A program made the translations under genes and the position numbers. The notes beneath the pieces are model-generated. The model ran no database searches. It had not been told where the DNA came from and was given only the letters and a program-made list of their open reading frames with translations. Of a DNA stretch of 64,000 nucleotides, positions 24,818 to 34,922 are shown one piece after another. Position 1 is the stretch's first letter. The number at the start of each line of letters is the position of its first letter. This DNA comes from Halotia branconii CENA392 (GTDB lineage Bacteria > Cyanobacteriota > Cyanobacteriia > Cyanobacteriales > Nostocaceae): assembly GCF_029953635.1 (NCBI RefSeq), contig NZ_CP124543.1, positions 6,232,367 through 6,296,366 of the forward strand, given 5' to 3'.

Positions 24818-27436
24818 GTGCGACCTTGGTTATTATTCACCAACATTAGATATTTGCTAGCAGCGATCGCTATTATTTGCCAAATTATTGTCACCCCAGC
24901 TGCTGCAAATACTGCGGAAATTACTACCCCATTAACTGATGAGTCCAAAAGTTTTGGGGTGTTTCCTGTGGGCTTGAATGTAGGCAAACGCAACGTTAAT
25001 CCTAGTATCTTAATACGTGGTCAAGAAAATGGTTCCCAAGCAATTAATTTTGCTAATTGGCTATTGCCTTATGATGCTGTAATTTCAGCTTTGAAATTGA
25101 ATGTCACTACATTACCAGATGGACAATTAGAAGTGCGATCGCCTGGTATTGTCACTCGGATTAATCCTCAAAAACTTCGCACCGATTCAGAATTGGGACT
25201 AGTATTTTCTATTCAAGATTTACAAACTTTGTTTGGAGTAGCGGCGACATTTGATATTAACGAATACGCCATTGTTTTAGAAATTCCTTGGCTGAATCAA
25301 TCCAGCGGGGAATTAACCCAAACAGAAACCGCTATTCAACTCCAAGGATTACCGCATATTGCACCTGCAAATTTTAATATAGCAACAATTGAACAAAAGG
25401 TGAATGCTAGCGGCACTGCAACTACGTCAGCGAGTTATCGAGGTGACGTAGTTGCTGTTGGTAGTGCTTTTGGCGGTTCATGGTTTATCCGTACCGATCA
25501 ACCAAACTTACAAAATCAGCAAACTTGGAATATTGCCGAGGCGCAGTTTTTACGGCAAACTAATTTAGCTGATTATTTTATTGGTTCCCAGCCAACTTTT
25601 TGGCAAAATCAAGGAACCGGAGATTATTGGGGTTTTACCTATATTCAAAGACAGGGGTTTGTACCTCCTCAATTTTTTGGTGGTGGTTTTTCTGATCCTC
25701 GCCAACGCTTACAAGCCGCCGCAGTTGGCCGTACGATTTCTGGTAAAACTGAGCCAGGTACATTAGTACGCCTAGTACAAGGTTTAGGCGATCGCGTCAT
25801 TGCGGAAATTTTAGTTGATTCTTCTGGCATTTACCGCTTTGAAAATATTAAGAGCGATAATCAATTTCTGGGTAATAATTATCGTGTCTTACTGTATCCC
25901 CAAGGGCGACTCACAGCCCAACCAGAAATTCGAGAGGCAACTTTTTCTATAGTACCAGGGCAATTGCCAGCAGGTGCTTCAGCATTAGTTGTTTCTGGTG
26001 GGTTGCGACGAGAATTTTCTGAAAATCCCAGTTTTTTAGGAAACTTTTCGGAATTTAGGGGTGGAATTGCTCAAAGGTGGGGTTTGTCAGAAAGCCTTAC
26101 AGTAGGTTTAGGTGGAGTGTACGATGAATCTGCCAGAGCTTTAGCAGAGTTATTTTGGCGTTCTGGCGATTTGCCTTTACAGGTAGCAGTTTCAGCACTT
26201 ACAGGTAACAAGTGGGATATAAATGCAGATATTCGTTATGATCCATTTCCTAACTTGAATGCTGTATTTACCAGCGATCGCTTTTCTAGTCGATTTAATT
26301 TAGATTGGCGAGTTTCTTCTAATTTCAGTTTATTCACTAATACCAGCACACGAGATGCTACATTTGGCGGAGTACAAATTAATTTTAGTGGCAAAGATGC
26401 CTTTACTTTTGCCCGTGTCAGCTTAGATACTGAAAATCGCTGGCGGTGGAATTTACTGCAACGTCTAGGCAAATTAGAACTGACGCAGCGGGGAAACGAA
26501 ATTGGTACTTTGTCAGAACTCATCTACAAATTATCTGCAAATAGCTGGGTAGATTCCGGTAACTCATTGCTGTTAAGTTACGAAACACTGAATCAAAATC
26601 GCGCTGATAACTTACTTGTCTTGGGTTGGCGTTATCGTTCTCCCCAAAGAGTAATTGATGGTAATTATCTTTGGGAATTTCAGCTTGGTTATGGCATTGG
26701 TTCTCAGGCTACAGGACTAATTGCTACATTATCAACAACGGTTTTACCCGGTTTACAGTTGCGAGGACGTTATCAGGGTGTGTCAGTCAATTCCGATCAA
26801 GCAACTTTTAGTGTAGATTTAGTTTCTAGCCTTGGTTTACAAAAAGGTTTTACCCCAGGCGATCGCCGTTCCCAATACTTCCGCACTCAAGGCGGTTTAT
26901 TAATTCAACCATTTTTTGACCGCAATAATAACGGTAAGCGCGATCAGGGCGAAGAATTTTATACCAAAAATCCCGAATCACTATTGGTAATTAACAATCG
27001 CTCAATTAAATCTTTTCAACCAGATATTAGAAGCGATCGCATTTTAGTGCGTATGCCTACTGGAATTTATCGCCTAGAACTCGATCCAGCAGGTTTTCCC
27101 CCCGACTGGCAAGCTACGGTTGATGCTTTGGCAGTTGATGTGGTTGCTGGCAGTTATACTCCTGTAATGGTATCGCTGATTCGCTCTTACACGCGATTAG
27201 GAGTGATAACGGATGCTCAAGGTAATGTAGTTGCAGGCGCACGAGTAGAAGCCATACAACCAAATCAGCTAAATCGGCGATTTTCTGTCACCAACGGTGC
27301 AGGAGTATATTATTTAGAAGGTTTACAAAAAGGTCAATACATCTTGCAAATTAATGGCAAATCAGCTGGTAGTTTGCAATTAGAAGAGTCTTCAGAACCA
27401 TTTCAAGAATTGAATCTGCAACAGCCATCTAGTTAG
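24818..27436 (+). CDS. Usher-like outer-membrane beta-barrel protein
   Basis: 872 residues, GTG start with ggag seven bases upstream; signal peptide ending near TPAAANTAE. The N-terminal region (ANWLLPYDAVISALKLNVTT) is unlike PapC_N. A plug-like beta domain follows (ISGKTEPGTLVRLVQGLGD ... YRVLLYPQGRL), then a long alternating amphipathic barrel region with GGLRRE and QRWGLSESLTVGLGG motifs reminiscent of ushers. Near the C terminus are a Ca-loop FFDRNNNGKRDQGEEF and a carboxypeptidase-regulatory-like domain (ITDAQGNVVAGARVEAI). I infer the export pore for the subunits encoded upstream. A general surface-anchoring barrel is the alternative. Confidence 0.75.
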   Translation: MRPWLLFTNIRYLLAAIAIICQIIVTPAAANTAEITTPLTDESKSFGVFPVGLNVGKRNVNPSILIRGQENGSQAINFANWLLPYDAVISALKLNVTTLPDGQLEVRSPGIVTRINPQKLRTDSELGLVFSIQDLQTLFGVAATFDINEYAIVLEIPWLNQSSGELTQTETAIQLQGLPHIAPANFNIATIEQKVNASGTATTSASYRGDVVAVGSAFGGSWFIRTDQPNLQNQQTWNIAEAQFLRQTNLADYFIGSQPTFWQNQGTGDYWGFTYIQRQGFVPPQFFGGGFSDPRQRLQAAAVGRTISGKTEPGTLVRLVQGLGDRVIAEILVDSSGIYRFENIKSDNQFLGNNYRVLLYPQGRLTAQPEIREATFSIVPGQLPAGASALVVSGGLRREFSENPSFLGNFSEFRGGIAQRWGLSESLTVGLGGVYDESARALAELFWRSGDLPLQVAVSALTGNKWDINADIRYDPFPNLNAVFTSDRFSSRFNLDWRVSSNFSLFTNTSTRDATFGGVQINFSGKDAFTFARVSLDTENRWRWNLLQRLGKLELTQRGNEIGTLSELIYKLSANSWVDSGNSLLLSYETLNQNRADNLLVLGWRYRSPQRVIDGNYLWEFQLGYGIGSQATGLIATLSTTVLPGLQLRGRYQGVSVNSDQATFSVDLVSSLGLQKGFTPGDRRSQYFRTQGGLLIQPFFDRNNNGKRDQGEEFYTKNPESLLVINNRSIKSFQPDIRSDRILVRMPTGIYRLELDPAGFPPDWQATVDALAVDVVAGSYTPVMVSLIRSYTRLGVITDAQGNVVAGARVEAIQPNQLNRRFSVTNGAGVYYLEGLQKGQYILQINGKSAGSLQLEESSEPFQELNLQQPSS

Positions 27437-27552
27437 GCCAACTCTTCACCATGCCCTTTGATGTATAATAATTTTCAGAAATTATACCAATTCTTTACTT
27501 CTTAGAATTACAAATTACGAATTACGAATTTGCTATTACCAAAGCATATTAT

Positions 27553-27813
27553 ATGTCTAAGTCTGCGATCACAGTTACTGTCAAATTGTTTGCTGCTTAT
27601 CAAGAAGCTTATGGAGTTTCGGAACTAGCGCTAGAATTTCCTGATGATACACCAGTTAGAGCAGTGTGCGATCGCCTCATCGCTGAACACCCAGAACTTA
27701 CCCAATGGCGTGACATTACCCGCTTTGGCATCAACTTGACATTTGTAGAACCAGATACCCTACTGCAAGAAGGCGACGAAGTAGTATTAATTCCCCCAGT
27801 TAGTGGTGGGTAA
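27553..27813 (+). CDS. moaD: MoaD/ThiS-family sulfur carrier protein
   Basis: 86 residues with the beta-grasp pattern (VTVKLFAAYQEAYGVSE) and the C-terminal di-Gly (IPPVSGG) required for adenylation and thiocarboxylation. Best fit is the small subunit of molybdopterin synthase, though ThiS-like carriers share the fold. It is a housekeeping gene lying between the two surface-protein gene sets. The Mo-dependent sulfite-oxidase-like enzyme at 10.6 kb would need such a cofactor pathway. Confidence 0.85.
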   Translation: MSKSAITVTVKLFAAYQEAYGVSELALEFPDDTPVRAVCDRLIAEHPELTQWRDITRFGINLTFVEPDTLLQEGDEVVLIPPVSGG

Positions 27814-27869
27814 AGTCTCAAAAAAGTTACCTAATTTTAGGCTTTTCATCTTAGTGTCTTTGTGTCTTA

Positions 27870-27896
27870 GTGGTTAAAAATTGACTATTTAACCAC
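27870..27896. terminator. Bidirectional hairpin between convergent genes
   Basis: gtggttaaa (27870-27878) pairs with tttaaccac (27888-27896). The neighbouring tcttagtgtctttgtgtcttag is a dispersed repeat also seen at about 11240 in reverse. It lies between the moaD stop and the end of the leftward operon, a suitable place for shared termination. Confidence 0.5.
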
Positions 27897-27918
27897 CAAA
27901 AAACCAAAAATAAATATT

Positions 27919-30894
27919 TTATTTCACCTTAGCTCTAAAGCGAACAAAACCATAAGAATTAGTAGGTGTACCAGATCCAGTTGCTTTTGGTAGATTAGGC
28001 AAATCTGGACTCCGCGTAATATTGACTACCACAGCCCCATTGATATTAGTTCCACAGTACGACGGTGTAGCGGAATCGTTGGCAGGATAAAAACGTCCAC
28101 GATCTGCATCTGCTACATTGCTGAAGTAAACCGTAGGCGTGCTAGCACCAACAGCCAGAGCAATACCTTGATTTGCTCCTGGTAAACCACCATCATTGGA
28201 AGTCATACCATTAAAAGCAGTAGGAGTAAAACTAGTACTTACAGGAACTAAATCACAAAATCTTACATTAGTTGCATTACCTAAACCATTAGAAAGAAAA
28301 TAGATAGTGTATTCCAATTCATCTCCTGGTTTAACAGTGCCAGCATTAATTAATCCTTGTAAATAACCACTAGGCCATTTAGGATCGTTATCATCAGTAT
28401 CTCGTGGTGTAGCTACGTAGTTAGTAGCATTAGTAGGAACATCGCTACGACCATCAACAATATCAGTTAAATCTTGGTTATTGATGCGGGTAATACGTTT
28501 AACTAACACTAAGGTTGGTTGAGTAACAGCAGCACCGTTATTATTTTCGCCCACACTAGTCACACGACTGCCTATAGTATCTGTGTTTCTAGTTGGTAAA
28601 TAGTTTGTACATCTAGTAGCGGCATTACTACTAGTTGTTGCTTCCCAACAAGCACTAGCATTAGTGTCTTGCCCATTTGGAGTCAAGCTGATAGATTGGC
28701 CTGTATTAGCCCCAGCCAAAGAAGATTGATAGGTATTATCCCAAAGATTTAAAACACTTGAGGGAGGCGTATTAACCTCATTGCCTGTGCCATAGGCGAT
28801 ATAGTCAATAATCTGATCTTGATTATCGTATAACCAAACATCATCACCAGAGTTATTGAGTTTGGGAGTTTGTCCTAACCAATATTGCAAAGTGGCTTTT
28901 GTGGCTTGATGATTGACATTGTTATCTCCAATCCAAATCACAGCATATTGCCCTGGCTGTAAAGTTGCACCATTAGGAAATATATGAGTCAATCCGTTAG
29001 TGCCATCATTGTCACTAGCAGTTAAATGTCCATCTGCCAATTTAAAACCACTTAAATCTACAGCAGACGTAGAAGCATTATATAGTTCAATAAATTCATC
29101 GTTAGTGTTAGTACTAGTTCCTGTTTCTTTGTACAACACTTCGTTAATAATAATTTTACCAGAGTTAGCTGAAACTCTATCAATAATATTCAATGGAGTT
29201 GGTTGAGTTACACCAGGATAATAAGTCCACAAATCCAGTCCTTTGGTATCTCCAAATGAACCGGTGGAATCGCATAATTTATTAGCATTACCATTGTTAC
29301 CAGATTGACCAAATTTCCGGTCATTACTTGCGGTGTCAAAGCCATTAATTGGGTCACTGAAGGCTGGGCTTGGTGGACCTTTACCACAAAGTACTTGACC
29401 CAACGTACCAACTTGAGTACCACCGATGGTTTTATAACCACGGTCGTCATAAAATCCTCTTGTATTGCCTATAGGATTAATAGCATTCAGCATTGTAATG
29501 GTAGGACCACCGGTAAAATTATTTTCCGCATCCAATAAAGGAAAGTGATATTCACCTCCAAAAGTTCTAATACTGACTTTATAATTACTGCCAACCGGGA
29601 AAAAATTCCCACTGTTATCTTTACCATCCCAACTAACTGATTGCTGTCCCGTTACAGTCATCCCCCCTCGTAAAAGGCGGTTTTGTGAGTTGCTGGGATC
29701 AAAATTACTACCGTCTCGACTGATAATGAGTTCGTAAGTACCTGTAACGTTGCTACTAAAGCTGAAAGTACCACCTGTACCAAAAGAACTATTGTTTCCC
29801 GTAACTGTGCCGTTGAATTGCAAATTTTTGACTTCGGGAATAATTGGATTAAGAGGAATGCCTATTCCCTCTAAAGTGCCATCTGATTTATATCGATCAA
29901 TGTATGGAATTACGTTAGAGTCGATGGGGTTGAAAAAGGTAGCATATTGGGGACGAGCCAAGCTAACATTACCTAGAGGATTTGCAACCTGACCATCCGC
30001 CCCTAATATGTCGTGGTAAAGAGGCGTTTTTCCATCACTGTCAAAAAAGCCTACCTGATTACCATAGACAACAAATCCATTGGGATCTGTGCCTCTAAGT
30101 TCTACTTTGTATCGGAAGCCATCTGTCGTTATAGGATAAATTGGGAAGTTGAGATTTCGACCATTACTGCCAGTGTAGAGGGCAAGATAGTAGCTAAATA
30201 ACCGTCCCTCTTTGTCAGTTGTGGAAGTTTGGTCGCTGCTGCGTACCGTTACATCCCAAGCTGCAACACTAGTTCCTTGTTGAGTACCAAAATTGCTGCT
30301 ACTACTCAAATTAATTTCACCAGTCGGAGCGACATTATTTGCGGCGTTACCCCCATCAGGTCCGTAGAAAACGATGTCATAAACTCCAGGGGATGGAGCT
30401 TGATAGTAACAGGGAATATAGCCGTTGGGATTACCTGTGCCAGAAATCGCGCGGGGGCCATTTAATTCCTGTTGGCGAGTTGAGATAACACCCCGCCCAG
30501 GTTGAGAGGAACATTGAAAATCTGGTGTCGTGGGAATCGTTTCGCTGCCAATGCTGCCACTGACACGATTAGGGTTGTAAACCCTGATATTACCGCTACC
30601 TACCCCAACTGCACTGGAACCCAAAAGAATATACTCTCCTTGGTTGGCATAGACTTTTAGTAAAGTTCGTCGCAGCACCAAGCCGCCATAAGTATCAGTA
30701 CGCCACTCTAGGTTAGCTCTGCTACTTCCGGCAGGGGCGGTACTGGGATACAGAGTGCGACTACCTTCAGCTTGAGCAGTATGTGTCCAGGAACTCAGGA
30801 CGCACAGTGATAAAGCAAGGCTACCTAATAATTTTCTATAGCGGTTGAAGGGGTTTTTATGGGCCGCTAAAAGACCTTTTAACAGTAGACTCAT
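27919..30894 (-). CDS. Large exported protein with lamin-tail (LTD) and DUF11 domains
   Basis: 991 residues with an N-terminal signal segment (LLGSLALSLCVLSSWTHTAQA). The first 350 residues are beta-rich without a recognised family. A FlgD-like Ig unit follows (GTYELIISRDGSNFDPSNSQ ... SVSWDGKDNSGNFFPVG). A lamin-tail domain begins IIINEVLYKETG, with DEFIELYNAS, VDLSGFKLAD and GQYAVIWIGD. At the C terminus is a DUF11-like domain (VKPGDELEYTIYFLSNGLGN). LTD and DUF11 are extracellular adhesion or scaffold modules. It is the last gene of the leftward surface operon, 155 bp after the barrel gene. No LPXTG or PEP-CTERM sorting tail is seen. Confidence 0.82.
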   Translation of the reverse strand: MSLLLKGLLAAHKNPFNRYRKLLGSLALSLCVLSSWTHTAQAEGSRTLYPSTAPAGSSRANLEWRTDTYGGLVLRRTLLKVYANQGEYILLGSSAVGVGSGNIRVYNPNRVSGSIGSETIPTTPDFQCSSQPGRGVISTRQQELNGPRAISGTGNPNGYIPCYYQAPSPGVYDIVFYGPDGGNAANNVAPTGEINLSSSSNFGTQQGTSVAAWDVTVRSSDQTSTTDKEGRLFSYYLALYTGSNGRNLNFPIYPITTDGFRYKVELRGTDPNGFVVYGNQVGFFDSDGKTPLYHDILGADGQVANPLGNVSLARPQYATFFNPIDSNVIPYIDRYKSDGTLEGIGIPLNPIIPEVKNLQFNGTVTGNNSSFGTGGTFSFSSNVTGTYELIISRDGSNFDPSNSQNRLLRGGMTVTGQQSVSWDGKDNSGNFFPVGSNYKVSIRTFGGEYHFPLLDAENNFTGGPTITMLNAINPIGNTRGFYDDRGYKTIGGTQVGTLGQVLCGKGPPSPAFSDPINGFDTASNDRKFGQSGNNGNANKLCDSTGSFGDTKGLDLWTYYPGVTQPTPLNIIDRVSANSGKIIINEVLYKETGTSTNTNDEFIELYNASTSAVDLSGFKLADGHLTASDNDGTNGLTHIFPNGATLQPGQYAVIWIGDNNVNHQATKATLQYWLGQTPKLNNSGDDVWLYDNQDQIIDYIAYGTGNEVNTPPSSVLNLWDNTYQSSLAGANTGQSISLTPNGQDTNASACWEATTSSNAATRCTNYLPTRNTDTIGSRVTSVGENNNGAAVTQPTLVLVKRITRINNQDLTDIVDGRSDVPTNATNYVATPRDTDDNDPKWPSGYLQGLINAGTVKPGDELEYTIYFLSNGLGNATNVRFCDLVPVSTSFTPTAFNGMTSNDGGLPGANQGIALAVGASTPTVYFSNVADADRGRFYPANDSATPSYCGTNINGAVVVNITRSPDLPNLPKATGSGTPTNSYGFVRFRAKVK

Positions 30895-31049
30895 TTATGC
30901 TTGACTAGCTCCTGATATTATTTGGATAACAGCGATCGCATTGTTTCTTCCATTTTTTAACTTGCCCAAAGCAACGTATTTACAATCAGCATTTACTTTG
31001 AAATTTAATTTATTAGTAAAATTACATAAAAAATTTCGTATAAATAAAT

Positions 31050-34000
31050 TCATATCTTTAGCTTGCCTACCTCCTTTACTTGATTGACTGCTGGTTGTGA
31101 TTGAGATTCCTGTTGCTGGCGTGGTACAGGCTTCTGCTGTCCAAAACCTTCAAATAACTCATTGAGTTTGAGAGTGATACCCAAGTAAGGACCGCCTGCG
31201 GAACGCGTACCCGAAAAATCTCGGTCATCGACTTGACCAAACACATAGCCAGCAGCAAGACGCAGATTAGGACTCAAATAGTAACCCGTCTCTACAACAA
31301 AGCCTGTCTCAGTGTAGTTAGATTGACCAATCCAACGAGCTTCACCCACCAAATCCATACTGTATCCGAGGCGGTAAGTAGCCCGAATTTGCGCTAGATT
31401 AACCGTGCTAGTACCAGCTAAATCACTAGCTATATAAGAAGTGCTGTTACGCAGGGCATACTTACCGTAAAATTCCCATTGCCAGTTAGGAGCATAAATA
31501 GTTTCCAAAGCGAAGGTATGATCCTCAGAACCCGTACCACTACCTAAAAAAATAGTGTCAGGAATCAACGCCGGATTTTTGCGATATTCATAACGCAACA
31601 AAGCATTAAATTTATCGTTTTTGGGGTCGCGGTAGGCTAAACCTAGCTTGAGGTTAGCGGTATCCCCCAATCCAGTCAGCTTTTGATTGGAAGACCCAGC
31701 TTGTTGATAACGCACTAAAGCCGTTAAAGCTGGAGAAATCTTACCCGTAGCGGCTGCTGAGATTACAGTGTTAGAACCACCAGAAGAAGTACGATATTCA
31801 TAACGAGCGCTGGCTTGAAACTGAGGATTATCACTATATTCCAACCCGACACTATAGCTATCTCCACCGTTAAACCCAATAGAAGAGGCGCTCTGACCAA
31901 AAGCAAAGGGTTGGGCGTATTGTTGACCTGTTGCAGTGCGTCCGAAGAAGTTACCAAATACATGTTCGTAAGCGAGATTTAGCCGTAAACCAGGAGCAAT
32001 AGACCAACGGTTATTTAGACCAATTGCGCCTTGTGTAGTAACTTCGTTAGCACCACCCAAAATTGAATAACGACCAGTCAAGGTCGTATCTGAGCCAAGT
32101 TTGTGTTCGCCGTTGACACTTAAACTAGTGATGGAATTACCCGAAAATTGACCACTGGTGTAGAACTGTTGAGCAAGACTGATATTGACACCAGGCATTG
32201 CTGCCCAATTTAAACCCAAGATGGTACGGTCTGGGTAAACAGTATCTTGATCAGAAGATAAAGTCAGTTCATTTTGCGCTTGGAAAGTCAGATTTTTAGC
32301 GATAGGAACTGAAAAACGCGATCGCAATTGATCAGAATTACTGCTCAATGCACTGTTGGGGATACGATCTTCTCGATTGCGGTGAATCCAATCCACATCA
32401 AAAATAGCTTTACCCAAGCGTTGTTGAATACCGGCAGAAATTGTCGTCAGAGAATTATTAACTTTACTACCGGGAATCGCTTCTAAACGTGGTGAAAAGA
32501 GTTCTTCAAAGGTATCTAGAGGTTGGGGTGCAATCCCAAAATTATCTTCGTGGTCATACTGCACCCTAGCGTTAGTACTTGAGGTTAATTTGGCTGTCAG
32601 CTGCGCTCCATAACGAGTTTGACCGGGTACAAAGCTAATGGTGGCATTATTAGCAAAGCCTGTATCGGCATAGCGATAATAGGCACGACCTTGAATTGCA
32701 TTGGTAACTTTTCCCTCTGCTTCCAAACGATAAGCTTCACCACGTACCCGTCCCATCAGGTCAGAGTCATTAGTGGAATGAGCATATTCTGCCGTTAATT
32801 TGCCCTGAGAACCCAGAGAAATCATGGTATCTGCGCCGTAGAGTTCAAAGCCACGCACACCTTGATTTTCTTTAACGTAGGTTGCACCCAACCAACTTTC
32901 ATTGTTCAGATTACGAGAAAGGTTATATTGCAAACGACCAGCATAGATATTGCTATCAGAGTCTTGACTGTCGTATTGATAGCTAACAACAAGCCGCCGT
33001 ACCAATACTTGACCAGTTGCATCAATATCGGTACGAAGGATAGGTTCACGGAATAATAGAGTACCGCGATCGTAATCAATTTCGTAGTCAGAACCTCGAT
33101 TGAGCTGTTCGCGTTGCAATACAGTACCAGGGCGATTCAGTTCTTCTAATTCAATAAAGACATTTTCACTACCTGGAACAAGAATCCGACGAGAAAGAAA
33201 GTAATAGCCACTAGTACCATCGGGAGCAATAGTATCTCGTTGAAATCCTTCTAGATGGTTGCCATAAAAGCCTGTAATCTGAAAGTTTCCTAAATTATAG
33301 TTAGCTTTAAAGCCGTGGAGTTGGCGAGTAATGCTAGTAAATTGCTGCGATGAACGAGCAAACTCTTCGGTGTTGTAATCACCCCACATTGCATAATCGG
33401 GAGTAGTTCCAGGAATACCAGTCGAACGCTCAAACCGGAGATATACGCTATCAATTGAAGGTGTGGTTACATCAACCTGAGAGCTATCACCGTAAACAGG
33501 ATAATTTTGTTCACTAAATTGATAGCTTCTAAATAAGCGATTATTACAATCGCAATCTTCGTTAAGGCTGCGAGAACTGTTATATGCCCCTGTAAACAAC
33601 CACTCGCCGATCGCACCAGTGGCAAAGACGGCTGAATTAAAATCTAATTGGGTGCTGGTGTCTTTGTCAGGACGCAGAAAATCACGAAAACTACCGTAAT
33701 AATTTGTACCTCTAGCCCCCAAACGGACATCTACAACCCCAGTCACCAAACTAGGACGTAGGGCGGTTTCAAATTGCAGTTGAGTAAAGGCTTCTAAGTC
33801 ATTAGTTGTTGCCCGAATTGTTACAGTTTCGGCCTCAAGATGCGATCGCAAATTCGCTGTAAATTGCCCTGCTTTCGCCTCCACCTGAAATCCCGGTTGG
33901 TCAGGCTTGAAGTCTGCCCCTATAAACTTCCCAGCCGTGGCTGTCAAAGTCACAACTGCATCCCGATTGGAGCGATTACCACTTGCATCAATCAGTTGAC

Positions 34001-34922
34001 CTTTGATGGTAGCTATAGAACGTCCATCAGCAGGAATACGAGACTCAACTGTAGCTAATTTGAGTTGTTGTGGCGCTCCTCGTACTACTACCTGCACTGT
34101 TGTAGGCGGTTCTGCACTTGCTACAATTTGTGCGGAAATGGTGTTTGCTCCTTCTTGTAAAGAGACACCATACCATGTCTGCGTTATCAAGTTGGTAGTA
34201 GCATCAGTTTCCGTTCGTCCCACCAAAGCAGGATCTACTAAAGTACCATTTACTCGCAATTCCACCTGACTATCAGCAGGAAATTGTAACATCACTGTAG
34301 TAGCTGGAATATCTACTACAGTGTTAGCCATTGGTGTGAGGATTTTAACTGCTGTTGAAACAGAGGAAGTAGAGGGAATTGTTTCTTTGTCTTCGGCTAT
34401 TTGTGCTATTTTGCGTAAGCCTCTGGGTAATGGAGTAGAAGTTGTTGGTTGAAATGGTTGGATTTCTATTGATGAAGCTGGAGAAAAAAGAGCAGGTTGT
34501 ATGTTATTTTTCTTTTCCTCTAGCTTCGCTACTTTACGTAAGCCTTTAAGTAATTGAATAGAATTTTCTGATTGAAATGGTTGTATTTTTGTTTTAGTTA
34601 ACTCAATATCTGAAGTTGAAGTATCAGCCAGATCAATAGATATTGAAGAAGTTGCAGGAGATTGAATATGCGGAAATTGCTGCTGAGAATTTTCTAGAAG
34701 ATCGGGAGAATTTGAATCTATGCTATTTTCAGCAAGTTTATTCTCCTGTTCTTGAGCTTCGATGGTTGTGTTTGCTGGCAAAGATAAATTAGCAGCTAGA
34801 GATTCATTATTGGGTTCCGCCTTGACTGTTGCAGGATACAAAACAAGGCTGAGAGCTACTATCGGCATCGCCCCCATCAATTTCAGATTCAAGGTATTTG
34901 CATGGTGCAGTCTAGGGTTCAT
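31050..34922 (-). CDS. Very large outer-membrane beta-barrel protein with Ig-like N-terminal domains
   Basis: 1290 residues; the signal peptide ends near ATVKAEPN. A low-complexity periplasmic region contains a duplicated unit (IQPFQSENSIQLLKGLRKVA and IQPFQPTTSTPLPRGLRKIA). Two Ig-like beta domains follow (about 190-390). From about residue 390 to the end, amphipathic strands form a large barrel. The segment GSDYEIDYDRGTLLFREPI resembles a motif in SprA-type and other huge OM proteins. The C terminus ends in a Gln-rich tail rather than an aromatic residue. Its ATG overlaps the upstream stop by four bases (ATGA), so it is translationally coupled to the DUF11/SdrD-like gene. I infer a surface translocation or anchoring role. 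Confidence 0.82.
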   Translation of the reverse strand: MNPRLHHANTLNLKLMGAMPIVALSLVLYPATVKAEPNNESLAANLSLPANTTIEAQEQENKLAENSIDSNSPDLLENSQQQFPHIQSPATSSISIDLADTSTSDIELTKTKIQPFQSENSIQLLKGLRKVAKLEEKKNNIQPALFSPASSIEIQPFQPTTSTPLPRGLRKIAQIAEDKETIPSTSSVSTAVKILTPMANTVVDIPATTVMLQFPADSQVELRVNGTLVDPALVGRTETDATTNLITQTWYGVSLQEGANTISAQIVASAEPPTTVQVVVRGAPQQLKLATVESRIPADGRSIATIKGQLIDASGNRSNRDAVVTLTATAGKFIGADFKPDQPGFQVEAKAGQFTANLRSHLEAETVTIRATTNDLEAFTQLQFETALRPSLVTGVVDVRLGARGTNYYGSFRDFLRPDKDTSTQLDFNSAVFATGAIGEWLFTGAYNSSRSLNEDCDCNNRLFRSYQFSEQNYPVYGDSSQVDVTTPSIDSVYLRFERSTGIPGTTPDYAMWGDYNTEEFARSSQQFTSITRQLHGFKANYNLGNFQITGFYGNHLEGFQRDTIAPDGTSGYYFLSRRILVPGSENVFIELEELNRPGTVLQREQLNRGSDYEIDYDRGTLLFREPILRTDIDATGQVLVRRLVVSYQYDSQDSDSNIYAGRLQYNLSRNLNNESWLGATYVKENQGVRGFELYGADTMISLGSQGKLTAEYAHSTNDSDLMGRVRGEAYRLEAEGKVTNAIQGRAYYRYADTGFANNATISFVPGQTRYGAQLTAKLTSSTNARVQYDHEDNFGIAPQPLDTFEELFSPRLEAIPGSKVNNSLTTISAGIQQRLGKAIFDVDWIHRNREDRIPNSALSSNSDQLRSRFSVPIAKNLTFQAQNELTLSSDQDTVYPDRTILGLNWAAMPGVNISLAQQFYTSGQFSGNSITSLSVNGEHKLGSDTTLTGRYSILGGANEVTTQGAIGLNNRWSIAPGLRLNLAYEHVFGNFFGRTATGQQYAQPFAFGQSASSIGFNGGDSYSVGLEYSDNPQFQASARYEYRTSSGGSNTVISAAATGKISPALTALVRYQQAGSSNQKLTGLGDTANLKLGLAYRDPKNDKFNALLRYEYRKNPALIPDTIFLGSGTGSEDHTFALETIYAPNWQWEFYGKYALRNSTSYIASDLAGTSTVNLAQIRATYRLGYSMDLVGEARWIGQSNYTETGFVVETGYYLSPNLRLAAGYVFGQVDDRDFSGTRSAGGPYLGITLKLNELFEGFGQQKPVPRQQQESQSQPAVNQVKEVGKLKI

